A stretch of DNA of 50,414 bases from JAHEEL01 sp964195545 (lineage in GTDB: Bacteria; Actinomycetota; Acidimicrobiia; Spongiisociales; UBA5794), in contig CAXMQQ010000012.1 of assembly GCA_964195545.1 (NCBI GenBank), positions 1 to 50,414 of the forward strand, in the 5' to 3' direction. Shown here in pieces: positions 24,352 to 33,057 of this stretch (position 1 is its first letter; each line of letters opens with the position of its first letter). A model generated the notes under the pieces. The model was not told where the DNA came from and ran no database searches. It was given only the letters and a program-made list of their open reading frames with translations. The translations under genes and the position numbers were made by a program.

Positions 24352-25119
24352 ATGGCACATGAGGTTTCGGGGTTCCCCTCCTCGCCTTCTTCGACGCTCG
24401 TTCGCGTTGTCACCGGCCATGTCGTCTCGTCCGGTTCCATGGTCAGCCGGGCCTACCTGACCGACTCGTGGAGGGGAATCGTTGTACTGGCTCCGGATCG
24501 TGGTCACTGGCTCGTCTGCACGCTCGATGCCCTTTCACCCGACGAAGAGGGCCTGCTGATTCGAGGAGAGGCGGAGGGCGGACTGCCGCACGCCTACGCC
24601 CAGGCAACGCTCACCAAGATCGTCGTCGCGTGGATGGGCGGTGGGGGCCCGGCCGACGAACCGATCCAGACCACGCTGGCCAACCCTCGCGTCGTACAGC
24701 ACCCAGAGGGGGCGTCGATCGGCGTGGTGTCGCTCGACCGGAACCGCGAATTCGTCCAGCACATAGAGGCCGGGACGGGTCCGAGCCTCCACGCATTGGG
24801 GGGCACCGACTCAGATCCAGGCGGATTCGACATTGAGACCCTGCTCGACGCCGGAGACGGCTCGTACTGGCCGGTCAGCCGTCTGGCATGGCCGTCATCG
24901 GTATCCGGCCGGGACTTCCTTGGACAGCCGGGAGCCCTGGCTCTCGATGTTGCCCTCGCGGGCGAAGACGCCGGCTCCCCGGCATTCGGGCGCGGAGAGT
25001 CCGGTCGCGTGTTGCGGGGCGTTGTCCGACCGGTCGGAACGCGTGTTGCGATGCTCCTACCGACCCACCTCATCGCAGAGACCGTCGCCCACGCTCATGC
25101 GGGCGACGGTCTCAACTAG
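24352..25119 (+). CDS. Protein of unknown function at the end of the ABC operon
   Basis: 255 residues from ATG 24352 (TTG 24340 possible), 12 nt after ATPase 2. I recognise no family. It looks soluble and beta-rich. The C-terminal third contains GEDAGSPAFGRGESGRVLRG, which resembles the Gly-x-Ser-Gly-x-Pro region of chymotrypsin-fold proteases, but with Ala where the nucleophilic Ser would be; this is a weak resemblance. There is no signal peptide or membrane segment. Its last codons form one arm of a 13-bp hairpin (25078-25113). Confidence 0.6.
   Translation: MAHEVSGFPSSPSSTLVRVVTGHVVSSGSMVSRAYLTDSWRGIVVLAPDRGHWLVCTLDALSPDEEGLLIRGEAEGGLPHAYAQATLTKIVVAWMGGGGPADEPIQTTLANPRVVQHPEGASIGVVSLDRNREFVQHIEAGTGPSLHALGGTDSDPGGFDIETLLDAGDGSYWPVSRLAWPSSVSGRDFLGQPGALALDVALAGEDAGSPAFGRGESGRVLRGVVRPVGTRVAMLLPTHLIAETVAHAHAGDGLN
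25078..25113. terminator. Bidirectional terminator hairpin inside the 3' end of a CDS
   Basis: Arms GAGACCGTCGCCC (25078-25090) and GGGCGACGGTCTC (25101-25113), perfect 13-bp stem, loop 10 nt. It lies within the last 14 codons of the upstream gene and 25 nt before the stop of the convergent isomerase gene, so it can serve both strands. Confidence 0.7.
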
Positions 25120-25137
25120 GACCTCGGTCGGCTAGCT

Positions 25138-26382
25138 CTAGCTGCGATAGGCCTCGCGACCGATCCCCTGAATCGGGATGCCCTGGGCTGCGAGAACCTC
25201 GTTCTGGAGCGAGTACATGTCTGCCGCCGCCTCGTCGATGTGCCGGGTGAAGGCGATCGACCCCTTCAGGATCGGCTGGAGCAATTCCTTCTCCTGAACA
25301 CGGGCCGCCGGATACTCGTGCTCGACGATCAGGGGCGTGGTCGCGACATCGAAGTCGAGCAGTTCACGCGCCGCAAGTTGGTGGTCCAACCAGTCCACGG
25401 TGCGGTTCTGCAGATAGGCCAGCGGATCGTGGCGCGCCGTCCCGGGAAGCTCATGCTCGGCGAGCACGGTCTGGATCTTCCATGCGTTCAAGTGGTCGGC
25501 CGGATTGTCGGAGACCTCCCCGTCGATCCAATCGCCACGCTGGACGGTCTGCCCGCCGTAGCCCCAACCGGCCACACCCTTCGAGTCGATGACCTGGCCC
25601 TTGACATGCATCCCGCCGACGAGGAACTCGTAGCCCTCGTCCTTGAGGTACTGGAACATCGAGCGCGTGTCCTGGCCCATCAGGACCGAGTGGGACGGGT
25701 CGTAGTGGATGCGGAACTGATCGCCAACGCCATGCTTCTCAGCGATCTGATACAGCGCGATCCAGAGTGCGGGCGCATAGCCAATGTTGTTGTGGAAGTT
25801 GTCATTGGGTGTCCATCCCGGCATCGGGCACTGCTCGACTCGGTACTGGAGGCCACGGGCTTTCGCTTCCTTCAGCAGCGGAATGAAGCTTTCCTCGTAG
25901 TCGAGGAGGTTCTGGTCCATCGAGAGGCTCTGGTTGCGTCCGATAAAGCCGCACACGGCCGGCACGCCGAGGAGCGCTGCCGCATCCATGGCTCGAATCA
26001 TGAAGGCATGCTTCTTGGCGCGCAGGGCCGGGTCCTGGTTCAGCATGTCGTCGAAGTAGGCGATGTCAGCGATGGTGACGCCGGTTTCGTCGATCGCCGC
26101 CTGGACGCGTGCGGCGCGAGCTTCGGTGAACGGGTCGCGTAGATCGAGGGTGTTGGCGACCGGATCGAGCATGGCCTCCGGCGGCACATCGGCTACGGAC
26201 GGATGGAACGCCGTCGACAGCTCGATGCAGTTGGCGCCAAGGTCGGACGCGAAATCCAGCCACTCCTCGACTGCGAGGTCGGGGTCCGGGTCTCGTCGCT
26301 CGCGGGGTGTGAGCTCCTGAAGGGCGGCCGTGAGCACACCGATTGGCATGTAGGTCGGATCGAATTCCATGGGTTCAGTCAT
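25138..26382 (-). CDS. Sugar isomerase/epimerase, TIM-barrel (AP-endonuclease-2 family)
   Basis: 414 residues from ATG 26382; AGAAGG lies upstream. The xylose-isomerase-like barrel is suggested by ANCIELSTAFHPS near residue 50, YRVEQCPMPGW, RIHYDPSHSVLMGQD, GGMHVKGQ and the C-terminal PLIVEHEYPA. The Glu, Asp, His and Glu in these segments would be the divalent metal ligands. Members isomerise or epimerise ketoses and inositol derivatives (IolE, DTE). It lies 4 nt after the dehydrogenase gene, which suggests consecutive steps on one carbohydrate. Confidence 0.82.
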   Translation of the reverse strand: MTEPMEFDPTYMPIGVLTAALQELTPRERRDPDPDLAVEEWLDFASDLGANCIELSTAFHPSVADVPPEAMLDPVANTLDLRDPFTEARAARVQAAIDETGVTIADIAYFDDMLNQDPALRAKKHAFMIRAMDAAALLGVPAVCGFIGRNQSLSMDQNLLDYEESFIPLLKEAKARGLQYRVEQCPMPGWTPNDNFHNNIGYAPALWIALYQIAEKHGVGDQFRIHYDPSHSVLMGQDTRSMFQYLKDEGYEFLVGGMHVKGQVIDSKGVAGWGYGGQTVQRGDWIDGEVSDNPADHLNAWKIQTVLAEHELPGTARHDPLAYLQNRTVDWLDHQLAARELLDFDVATTPLIVEHEYPAARVQEKELLQPILKGSIAFTRHIDEAAADMYSLQNEVLAAQGIPIQGIGREAYRS

Positions 26383-26386
26383 TGGG

Positions 26387-27589
26387 TCAAAGTCCTTCTA
26401 CTAGAAATCCGGGAACGGTCATGGGTGCGTGCTCGCGGGCGGAGTCGATCGCCGCCTGCAGAACACGCTGGGTCTGAAGAGCGTCGGCGAAGTCGGGGAG
26501 GGGCACCAGTGCCTCGCCACCGCCGATCACGGTGAGGATGTCACTGGCCTGGTTGACGAACGCGTGCTCGTATCCGAGACCGTGGCTGTCCGGCCACCAT
26601 GCATCCGCGTACGGGTGGCCGTCGCCACCCCGGGTGACATCGATGGTCGCCCAGCCTTGCATTGCACCGTCGCCGTCGAGGTTGTAGAAGCCGAGCTCGT
26701 TCATGCGCTCGAAGTCGAATCGGAGGGCGCCCTTCTCCCCATGGATCTCCCAGCGATTCGCGTTGTGATAGCCGGTTGCAAGCCTCGTCGCCTCGAAGCT
26801 CGCGAGACCGCCCCCGCTCATCCGCCCGAGAAACATCACGGCGTCGTCAACGGTGCTGCGACCCATGCCCGCCGACGTTGAAGCGCCAACTCCCGCGATC
26901 TCGCCTCCTGCGCCGCCTTCAAGCAGCGCCCGCTCCTCGATGAATGTGTGCTCGATCGAGCCCTCGACCGAGACGATCTCCTCGCCGGTGACGAACCGCA
27001 CCGCGTCGACTATGTGCGCGTTCAGGTCTCCGTGCGCTCCCGATCCCGCAACGGGTCCCTGGAAGCGCCACAGGAGGGGAGTGTCGGGTCCGCCCCAGCT
27101 CTGCAGATAGGCGGCCCTGACGTGATATATCCGGCCGAGAGCACCCGATGCGACGATGCGATGGGCAAGAGCGACAGCCGGGACGCGTCGGTAACTGTAC
27201 CAAACGAACGTGCGGCCAGACGACGCAGCGGCGGCTGCGGCCATCGCTTCGGCGTCTGCGAGCGTCCCTGCGAGCGGCTTCTCACAGGCCACATGTTTGC
27301 CGGCGCCGAGCGCCGCTATTGCCGCCTCGGCGTGGGCACTGTTGGGCGTGGCGATATCAACGAGATCGATTTCGCTGCTGGCGACCGTGCTAGGCCAATC
27401 CGTGCTGGCGTTCTTCCAGCCCCAGGTCTCGGCGAACGCGGCGGTCTCCTCGGGATTCCTCGCGACGATCGTGTGCAGCGACGCCGATGGATCGGTGTTG
27501 AAGAACTTGCCGACCTGACCCCATGCGTTGGCATGGGCACGACCCATGAACTTGGACCCGATCAGGGCCACATTGACCTGATTGCTCAC
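26387..27589 (-). CDS. Gfo/Idh/MocA-family NAD(P)-dependent dehydrogenase
   Basis: 400 residues from GTG 27589 with AAGGAG 6 nt upstream. N-terminal Rossmann fold (VNVALIGSKFMGRAHANAWG; the glycine motif is loosened by Lys-Phe), the family motif ACEKPLAG at about residue 98, then the alpha/beta substrate domain. Family members oxidise sugars, sugar acids or inositols. It is the third gene of a minus-strand operon tpi-like / rpiB-like / dehydrogenase / isomerase. Confidence 0.85.
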   Translation of the reverse strand: MSNQVNVALIGSKFMGRAHANAWGQVGKFFNTDPSASLHTIVARNPEETAAFAETWGWKNASTDWPSTVASSEIDLVDIATPNSAHAEAAIAALGAGKHVACEKPLAGTLADAEAMAAAAAASSGRTFVWYSYRRVPAVALAHRIVASGALGRIYHVRAAYLQSWGGPDTPLLWRFQGPVAGSGAHGDLNAHIVDAVRFVTGEEIVSVEGSIEHTFIEERALLEGGAGGEIAGVGASTSAGMGRSTVDDAVMFLGRMSGGGLASFEATRLATGYHNANRWEIHGEKGALRFDFERMNELGFYNLDGDGAMQGWATIDVTRGGDGHPYADAWWPDSHGLGYEHAFVNQASDILTVIGGGEALVPLPDFADALQTQRVLQAAIDSAREHAPMTVPGFLVEGL

Positions 27590-27599
27590 TTGTTCTCCT

Positions 27600-28091
27600 T
27601 CACTGGGTTAGCGTCGCCGTGGAGCACCCTTCGTACTCCTCGATGAGCGCAACGTTCGCTTGCGAGTGGGAGGCCGGATCGAACACGTAGCCCAACCACT
27701 CCTTCACAAGGCGCCGCGCTAGTTCGGCGCCGATCACGCGCTTGCCGAGGGTCAGGATTTGGCAGTTGTTCGACAGGACAGACCGTTCGACGCTGTAGCT
27801 GTCGTGGGCGACGGTGGCCCAGACGCTGTCGACCTGGTTGGCGCTGATGGACATCCCGATCCCGGTTCCACAGATCAGGAGCGCACGGTCGGCTTGGCCG
27901 TCCGCGACCAGCTCGGCGGCCTGGTGAGCGACGGATGGATACATGGCGGGGTCGTCGTCGGACTCGTCGACACCCACATCGATGATCTCGATGACGCGGT
28001 CATCCTGCTCGAGATCCTTCTTGATCAAGTCCTTGTATGGCAGGCCCACGGAGTCGGATCCCACGACCACCTTCCATCGTTGCTCGGTCAT
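27600..28091 (-). CDS. RpiB/LacAB-family sugar-phosphate isomerase
   Basis: 163 residues. The fold start VVVGSDSVGLPYKDLIKKDL and the family core LLICGTGIGMSISANQV, with the anion-binding Gly loop and reactive Cys, identify RpiB/LacA/LacB. Known members interconvert ribose-5-P/ribulose-5-P, allose-6-P, galactose-6-P, or D-erythrulose-4-P/D-erythrose-4-P (EryI, DerI). Given the TpiA-like and DAK neighbours, the erythrulose-4-P role is the most attractive, but this is inference. Confidence 0.85.
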   Translation of the reverse strand: MTEQRWKVVVGSDSVGLPYKDLIKKDLEQDDRVIEIIDVGVDESDDDPAMYPSVAHQAAELVADGQADRALLICGTGIGMSISANQVDSVWATVAHDSYSVERSVLSNNCQILTLGKRVIGAELARRLVKEWLGYVFDPASHSQANVALIEEYEGCSTATLTQ

Positions 28092-28134
28092 CGTTCAGGC
28101 GCTCCATTCGGTCCGATTTCCATCCGCCGCGACA

Positions 28135-28917
28135 TTAGCCCGCAGCTACGATGTGGGCCAGTTCAATGAATCCCGGCGCGGACCATGCCGCGCGGCCGAC
28201 GAAGAGGCCGTCGATGTTGGGTGCGGAAATCAGCTCCGGAGCGTTTTTCACGTCCACGCTGCCGCCGTAGAGCAACGGGATCGCCTCGCCAGTCTCCCCG
28301 TACAAGTCGCTGAGCGCCTGGCGAAGCACGGCGTGCATAGCATCGGCTTGATCTGCGGTTGCCGGCGTGCTTCCTTCACCGATAGCCCATACGGGCTCGT
28401 AGGCAACCATCGTGGCTGCTGCTGCTTCATCGCTGAGTCCCTCAAGGGCGATTTCGAGCTGTCGCTTGACGAACGGGACTTCGACGCCGGCATCGCGCTC
28501 GGCCGCCGACTCTCCGACGCAGATCAGCGGGGTTAGACCGTGGCGTAGTGCTCCGGCCGCCCTGGCTCGCACAGTCTGGTCTGTCTCTCCGAACATCGCC
28601 CTCCGCTCAGCATGACCGATCGCGGTCAATGTGACACCGATCTCGAGAAGCATCGGAGCGGACACTTCTCCCGTGAACGCTCCCGAGTCGGCCCAATGGA
28701 CATTCTGGGCCCCAACTTGAACTCCTGCAGGGACGAGCGTTGCTGCTACCGACTCGATCAACGGATACGCTGGGAGTACGAACGCGTTGACGGCTTCAAC
28801 GAACGCCGGGGCCGCGTCGGCCAGTGTGTGCGCGTAGGTGTCGGCTTCGCTCCGGGTCTTGGTCATCTTCCAACCCGTGCCGATCCATGGTTTGGGCCGA
28901 GATGGTGATATGCCCAC
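28135..28917 (-). CDS. Triosephosphate-isomerase-like protein with altered active site
   Basis: 260 residues from GTG 28917 (GGGAG upstream). Catalytic Lys17 (GTGWKM), His102 (IGHAERR) and Glu174 (AYEPVWAIG) are kept, as is the phosphate loop YGGSV. Three positions differ from housekeeping TpiA: the Asn of GNWKM is Gly15, the Ser of IGHSERR is Ala, and the final GGASL loop reads GRAAW. Such changes are expected in the tetrulose-phosphate isomerases EryH and LerI (L-erythrulose-1-P to D-erythrulose-4-P). First gene of the minus-strand operon, divergent from the DAK kinase. Confidence 0.82.
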   Translation of the reverse strand: MGISPSRPKPWIGTGWKMTKTRSEADTYAHTLADAAPAFVEAVNAFVLPAYPLIESVAATLVPAGVQVGAQNVHWADSGAFTGEVSAPMLLEIGVTLTAIGHAERRAMFGETDQTVRARAAGALRHGLTPLICVGESAAERDAGVEVPFVKRQLEIALEGLSDEAAAATMVAYEPVWAIGEGSTPATADQADAMHAVLRQALSDLYGETGEAIPLLYGGSVDVKNAPELISAPNIDGLFVGRAAWSAPGFIELAHIVAAG

Positions 28918-29026
28918 GCTTCTGGCTCCCTCAGTTGCGAGATCGGGGCGAGTCGAGCGGCTTGCCCCTTTCGGATATCATACGAGTCGCCGGGAGCGAC
29001 ATGAACAAGCCGATGGAGGTACCCCG

Positions 29027-30796
29027 ATGGCCCACGTCCACAACGATCCGACAGCGTTCTACGAGGAGATGCTCGATGGTTTCCTGAGCGCCTATTCACG
29101 GTACGTGGAGCGGGTTCCGGGGGCGTCCGGCGTGATGCGGCGCGGCGGTCCCACTCCGGGGCGGGTAAGCGTGGTGATCGGTGGAGGCAGCGGCCACTAC
29201 CCAGCTTTCGCAGGCCTGGTGGGAGCGGGAATCGCTCATGGTGCCGTCGTCGGCGACATCTTCACATCTCCTTCGACGGAACAGGCATACCGTGTCGGAC
29301 GGACTCTCGATGGCGGCGTCGGTGTGCTCTTCACATTCGGGAACTACGCCGGTGATGTCATGAATTTCGGCGCCGCTCAAGAGCGGTTGCGCGCCGAGGG
29401 AATCGATTGCAGAACGGTGCTGGTTACGGATGACGTCGCATCGGCACCGATCGATGAGAGAGAGCGTCGCCGGGGCGTCGCCGGAGACTTCTCCGTATTC
29501 AAGGTCGCAGGTGCAGCGGCAGACCGCGGCGACTCCATCGATGACGTGGAGCGACTCGCCGTCCGCGCGAACGAACTGACAACCAGCTTCGGTGTTGCCT
29601 TCGCTGGCTGCACGTTCCCTGGACAGACCGAACCCCTCTTCACCGTTGAGCCGGGCACGATGGACCTTGGTCTGGGAATCCACGGTGAACCCGGAATCGA
29701 AACAGTCGAGGCGATGCACGCGACCGATCTCGCCAAGGTCCTAGTGGATCCGCTGCTTGCAGAGCGGCCAGCAGGGACGTCCCGGGCCGCCGTAATTCTC
29801 AACGGTCTTGGGTCAACGAAGTACGAGGAGTTGTTCGTCCTGTTCTCTTCCGTCGAGCCGCTGCTGACGGCAGCCGGTGTTGAACTCGTCTTGCCGGAGG
29901 TAGGAGAACTCGTGACCAGTCTCGACATGGCCGGATGCTCTCTCTCGATCACCTGGCTCGATGACGAACTCGAGGCCCTGTGGCGAGCCCCCATCGACTC
30001 GCCCGCGTTCCGGAGGGATTCCGCAACGATCGCTACCGAGATGCGGAGCATGGAAAGCGATGACCGTGGAACGGATGATCTCGCGATGATCGGCGGAGGA
30101 GCGGCTCCGGGGTCGACGGCGGGCATGGTCGAACTCGATGCCGGGACCCGACGAACGGTCGAAGTCATTCGCCGAGCACTCCAAGCGATGCTTGTCGTCG
30201 TCGTTGCGAATGAAGGAGACTGGGGCCGCCTGGACGCGGTGGCGGGCGATGGTGATCACGGTGTTGGCATGGCACGAGGGGCCCACGGAGCTGTCGACGG
30301 AGCCACCGGGTGCGAGGGCGGTCCGCGAACCGTACTCCAGGCTGCAGCTGACGCTTTCGCCGACCGGGCGGGGGGATCCAGCGGAGCGCTCTGGGGAGCA
30401 TTCCTCGGAGGCATTGCCGCCCACCTTCCCGAGGATCACGCCCCCGACAGAGCCGAGGTATCCGCTGCCATGGCGGCCGGTGCCGATGCCCTGCAGCGGC
30501 TGGGTGGGTGCGAAATCGATGACAAGACGATGTACGACGCACTTCGTCCGTTCACCGACGAACTTGCTCGTGGTGTTGGCGAAGGGAGGAGTCTCGTGGA
30601 GTCGTGGAGAGCCGCTTCGATGGTGGCGTCGGAGCGAGCTTCGGCAACCGCCGAATTGATGCCTCGGCTTGGTCGTGCGCGTCCGCTGGGCAAGCGCAGT
30701 CTGGGAACACCCGACCCGGGCGCGATCTCGATGGCAGCGTGTCTCGCTTCTGTGATCCCGGCGATTGCTGATGTCGACGCCGGCTCGGGCGAGTAG
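29027..30796 (+). CDS. Dihydroxyacetone/tetrulose kinase, fused DAK1-DAK2
   Basis: 589 residues from ATG 29027 (GGAGG at 29015-29019). Residues 1-330 are a DhaK-like domain with GGGSGHYPAFAG and the substrate-binding His of GIHGEPG. Residues about 375-585 are a DhaL-like ATP domain with AVAGDGDHG and AGGSSGALWGAFLGG. The fused form uses ATP directly. Family members phosphorylate dihydroxyacetone or, in mycobacterial tetritol pathways, L- or D-erythrulose (LerK, DerK). It diverges from the tpi/rpiB-like operon; TATCAT at 28976-28981 is a possible -10 box. Confidence 0.88.
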   Translation: MAHVHNDPTAFYEEMLDGFLSAYSRYVERVPGASGVMRRGGPTPGRVSVVIGGGSGHYPAFAGLVGAGIAHGAVVGDIFTSPSTEQAYRVGRTLDGGVGVLFTFGNYAGDVMNFGAAQERLRAEGIDCRTVLVTDDVASAPIDERERRRGVAGDFSVFKVAGAAADRGDSIDDVERLAVRANELTTSFGVAFAGCTFPGQTEPLFTVEPGTMDLGLGIHGEPGIETVEAMHATDLAKVLVDPLLAERPAGTSRAAVILNGLGSTKYEELFVLFSSVEPLLTAAGVELVLPEVGELVTSLDMAGCSLSITWLDDELEALWRAPIDSPAFRRDSATIATEMRSMESDDRGTDDLAMIGGGAAPGSTAGMVELDAGTRRTVEVIRRALQAMLVVVVANEGDWGRLDAVAGDGDHGVGMARGAHGAVDGATGCEGGPRTVLQAAADAFADRAGGSSGALWGAFLGGIAAHLPEDHAPDRAEVSAAMAAGADALQRLGGCEIDDKTMYDALRPFTDELARGVGEGRSLVESWRAASMVASERASATAELMPRLGRARPLGKRSLGTPDPGAISMAACLASVIPAIADVDAGSGE

Positions 30797-30813
30797 CGGG
30801 CCTTCGTTCCGAA

Positions 30814-31782
30814 TCAGCTCGATCGGCGGGGCGTTTCAGCCATGAAACGATCCAGTCCGTCGCGGTCGGTGATGCCGGCGTCTGAGCCGAGCCCCGTCGC
30901 GACGAGGGAGCCACAGGCAACACCCAACTCCATCGCTCCTTCCGGATCCATCCCCTCGACGAGTCCTGTTACGAATCCGGCCGAGAATGCGTCACCGCAG
31001 CCGGTGGTGTCCACGACATCGATGTCATAGGCGGGTACTCGCACCTCGGATTCGCCCGTGGGCGAGTAGCTGGCGCCATCCGCTCCGAGCGTGACCACCG
31101 TTGCGCCGACACCCTTGTCGTGAAGCCACTTGACTCCGTCGGCTTGATTCGTCTGACCCGAGACCATGAGGACGTCGTCGTCGTTGGGCAGGAAGTAGTC
31201 GAGGTGGGGGAGGACCGGTACGAACAGTCGGTCGAAGTCCGAATCGGGCATGCCCAGCATGTCCAGTGATGTGATGGCGCCGCCGGCTTGCGCTCGTCTC
31301 AGGATCTCACCGCTCGGTTCACCATCGAGGCTATCGAGGAGGCAGGTGCCGCCGAAGTGGACGTAGTCGGCGTTCTCGATGAGATCCCAATCGATGTGAT
31401 CGAGACAGAAGTGAGCGTTGGCTCCCTTGACGTGGAGTGCAGGTCGCTCTCCATTCGGACGGATCGGAAGCATCGTTGCCGAGGTTGGAACGGATGGTTC
31501 GACGGCCAGGCCCACGGTGTCGACTCCTTCGATCGACATCTTGCTCCTGAGCCACTCGCCCAATTCGTCGTCGCCGATGGCACCGATAGTCGTGATGTTG
31601 AGTCCGAGTCGGGCCATCGTAATCGCAGTGCCGGCAGCAGTACCCGCAACCGTCATGCGTATCTCGTCGAGGAGGGCGATGCCCTGGCCCTCGGGAATCG
31701 CGGGAACGGGACGACCCAGGATGTCGACGATGTGAATGCCGATGGTGAGCACGCTGGGATTCTCTTGTGTCACGGTCCTCAT
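30814..31782 (-). CDS. PfkB/ribokinase-family carbohydrate kinase
   Basis: 322 residues from ATG 31782; an upstream in-frame ATG adds 15 non-conserved residues. GACACT on the minus strand ends 6 nt before the chosen ATG, so a leaderless mRNA is possible; GTG 31773 is another option. The PfkB core is clear: VAGTAAGTAITMARLG with IGAIGDDELGEW in the N-terminal half, and the catalytic DTTGCGDAFSAGF near residue 265, where Asp is the base. The family phosphorylates ribose, fructose, adenosine, KDG and others; the substrate is open. It converges with the fused DAK gene. Confidence 0.88.
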   Translation of the reverse strand: MRTVTQENPSVLTIGIHIVDILGRPVPAIPEGQGIALLDEIRMTVAGTAAGTAITMARLGLNITTIGAIGDDELGEWLRSKMSIEGVDTVGLAVEPSVPTSATMLPIRPNGERPALHVKGANAHFCLDHIDWDLIENADYVHFGGTCLLDSLDGEPSGEILRRAQAGGAITSLDMLGMPDSDFDRLFVPVLPHLDYFLPNDDDVLMVSGQTNQADGVKWLHDKGVGATVVTLGADGASYSPTGESEVRVPAYDIDVVDTTGCGDAFSAGFVTGLVEGMDPEGAMELGVACGSLVATGLGSDAGITDRDGLDRFMAETPRRSS

Positions 31783-31820
31783 CCTCTCAGTGTCGGAAAC
31801 GTCGCGAGCGTAACCGATGA

Positions 31821-31852
31821 GGCACATGCGTGCGCTGTCGCACCCATGTGCC
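31821..31852. promoter_or_regulatory. Long inverted repeat between pfkB-like and dhaK genes
   Basis: GGCACATG-C-GTGCG (31821-31834), loop CTGT, then CGCAC-C-CATGTGCC (31839-31852): 13 pairs with one C-C mismatch. It lies in the 240-bp divergent region, upstream of both genes, so it is not an ordinary terminator. The outer half-sites (GCACA/TGTGC) recall the palindromes before the ABC operon. Confidence 0.5.
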
Positions 31853-31961
31853 CGCCGGTCTGGCCCTCGCCGGATGGAAGAGCGGGCGGAACCCGAGAAA
31901 ACCGGTCTGGCACAGCCGTAGAGGCCTTCGATCTGCCTCCGATGTGAACGAATTCCTCCTC

Positions 31962-31991
31962 TTGGAGTGGTTCGATCGGCCTGTGTAGGCT
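31962..31991 (+). promoter_or_regulatory. Promoter of dhaK-dhaL
   Basis: TTGGAG (31962-31967), 18-bp spacer, TAGGCT (31986-31991) preceded by TGTG. The predicted start is near 31998, with AGGGGAGG before GTG 32023. The -35 resembles that of the ABC operon (TTGGAA). Confidence 0.5.
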
Positions 31992-32022
31992 GCCACCAAG
32001 ATCAGCTAGGGGAGGTCGACCC

Positions 32023-33018
32023 GTGAAGAAGCTCATCAACGATCCTGAGGCGGTTGTGGCCGATGCTCTCACAGGAGTGGCGGCGGTACATGGCGACACG
32101 CTCACGGTGCACAGGGATCCTGACTTCGTTCGCCGGTCGGACGGCCCGATACAGGGCAAGGTTGCACTGGTTTCGGGCGGTGGATCGGGACACGAACCCC
32201 TCCACACTGGATTCGTGGGTCCGGGCATGCTCGACGTAGCGGTACCCGGAGCGATCTTCACTTCGCCCTCCGCAACCCAGATCCATGATGCAGCCGCGGC
32301 CGTGGCGACCGATGCCGGTGTGCTGTTCATCGTCAAGAACTACACCGGTGATCGCCTCAACTTCACGATGGCATCCGACCTATTGACCGCTTCCGGGATC
32401 CCAACCACCGTCGTCGTCGTCGATGATGACGTAGCCGTTGAGAACAGTACTCACACGGCCGGTCGTCGTGGCACTGGGGCCACGCTCTTCGTGGAGAAGA
32501 TCGCGGGAGCAGCAGCCGAGGCCGGGGCGTCACTGGACGACGTTGCTCGAATAGCAACGAAGGTGAACGAGAATGCGCGAAGCATGGGCTTGGCATTGAC
32601 TTCCTCGATCGTGCCGCATGTGGGAACCCCGAACTTCGAGATCGGAGACGATGAAGTCGAGATGGGGGTCGGCATCCACGGCGAACCGGGTCGTCGACGG
32701 GTGCCACTCGAGCAGGCGTCAGGTCTGGTCGCGACGCTTGTCGACGCGGTCATGTCCGATCTTCCGTTCTCCTCCGGAGACCGGGTACTGGCACTGACCA
32801 ACGGACTCGGTGGCACGCCAAACATCGAACTGTATGTGATCGCCGGAGAATTGGCAGCGATCTGCGACCAACGGGACATCACGATTGAACGGTCTCTGGT
32901 CGGTTCGTTCATCACATCGCTCGAGATGGCTGGGTGTACGATCACCCTGGTGAAGGCCGATCAGGAGTTGTTGGACCTGTGGGATGCGCCGGTCTCGACG
33001 CCGGCATTGCGGTGGTAG
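32023..33018 (+). CDS. dhaK: Dihydroxyacetone kinase subunit DhaK
   Basis: 331 residues from GTG 32023 with AGGGGAGG 7 nt upstream. VSGGGSGHEPLHTGFVG near residue 50 and the hemiaminal-forming His of GIHGEPG near 218 define the DhaK substrate domain; NYTGDRLNF is also conserved. In E. coli DhaK works with DhaL and the PTS protein DhaM. No dhaM or other PTS gene is present here, so the pair may use ATP or a distant phosphodonor. It is the stand-alone counterpart of the first half of the fused kinase. Confidence 0.93.
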   Translation: MKKLINDPEAVVADALTGVAAVHGDTLTVHRDPDFVRRSDGPIQGKVALVSGGGSGHEPLHTGFVGPGMLDVAVPGAIFTSPSATQIHDAAAAVATDAGVLFIVKNYTGDRLNFTMASDLLTASGIPTTVVVVDDDVAVENSTHTAGRRGTGATLFVEKIAGAAAEAGASLDDVARIATKVNENARSMGLALTSSIVPHVGTPNFEIGDDEVEMGVGIHGEPGRRRVPLEQASGLVATLVDAVMSDLPFSSGDRVLALTNGLGGTPNIELYVIAGELAAICDQRDITIERSLVGSFITSLEMAGCTITLVKADQELLDLWDAPVSTPALRW

Positions 33019-33057
33019 TTTCGGTTCGGGAAGATCGTGGATAGGAGCCCTCTCTTG

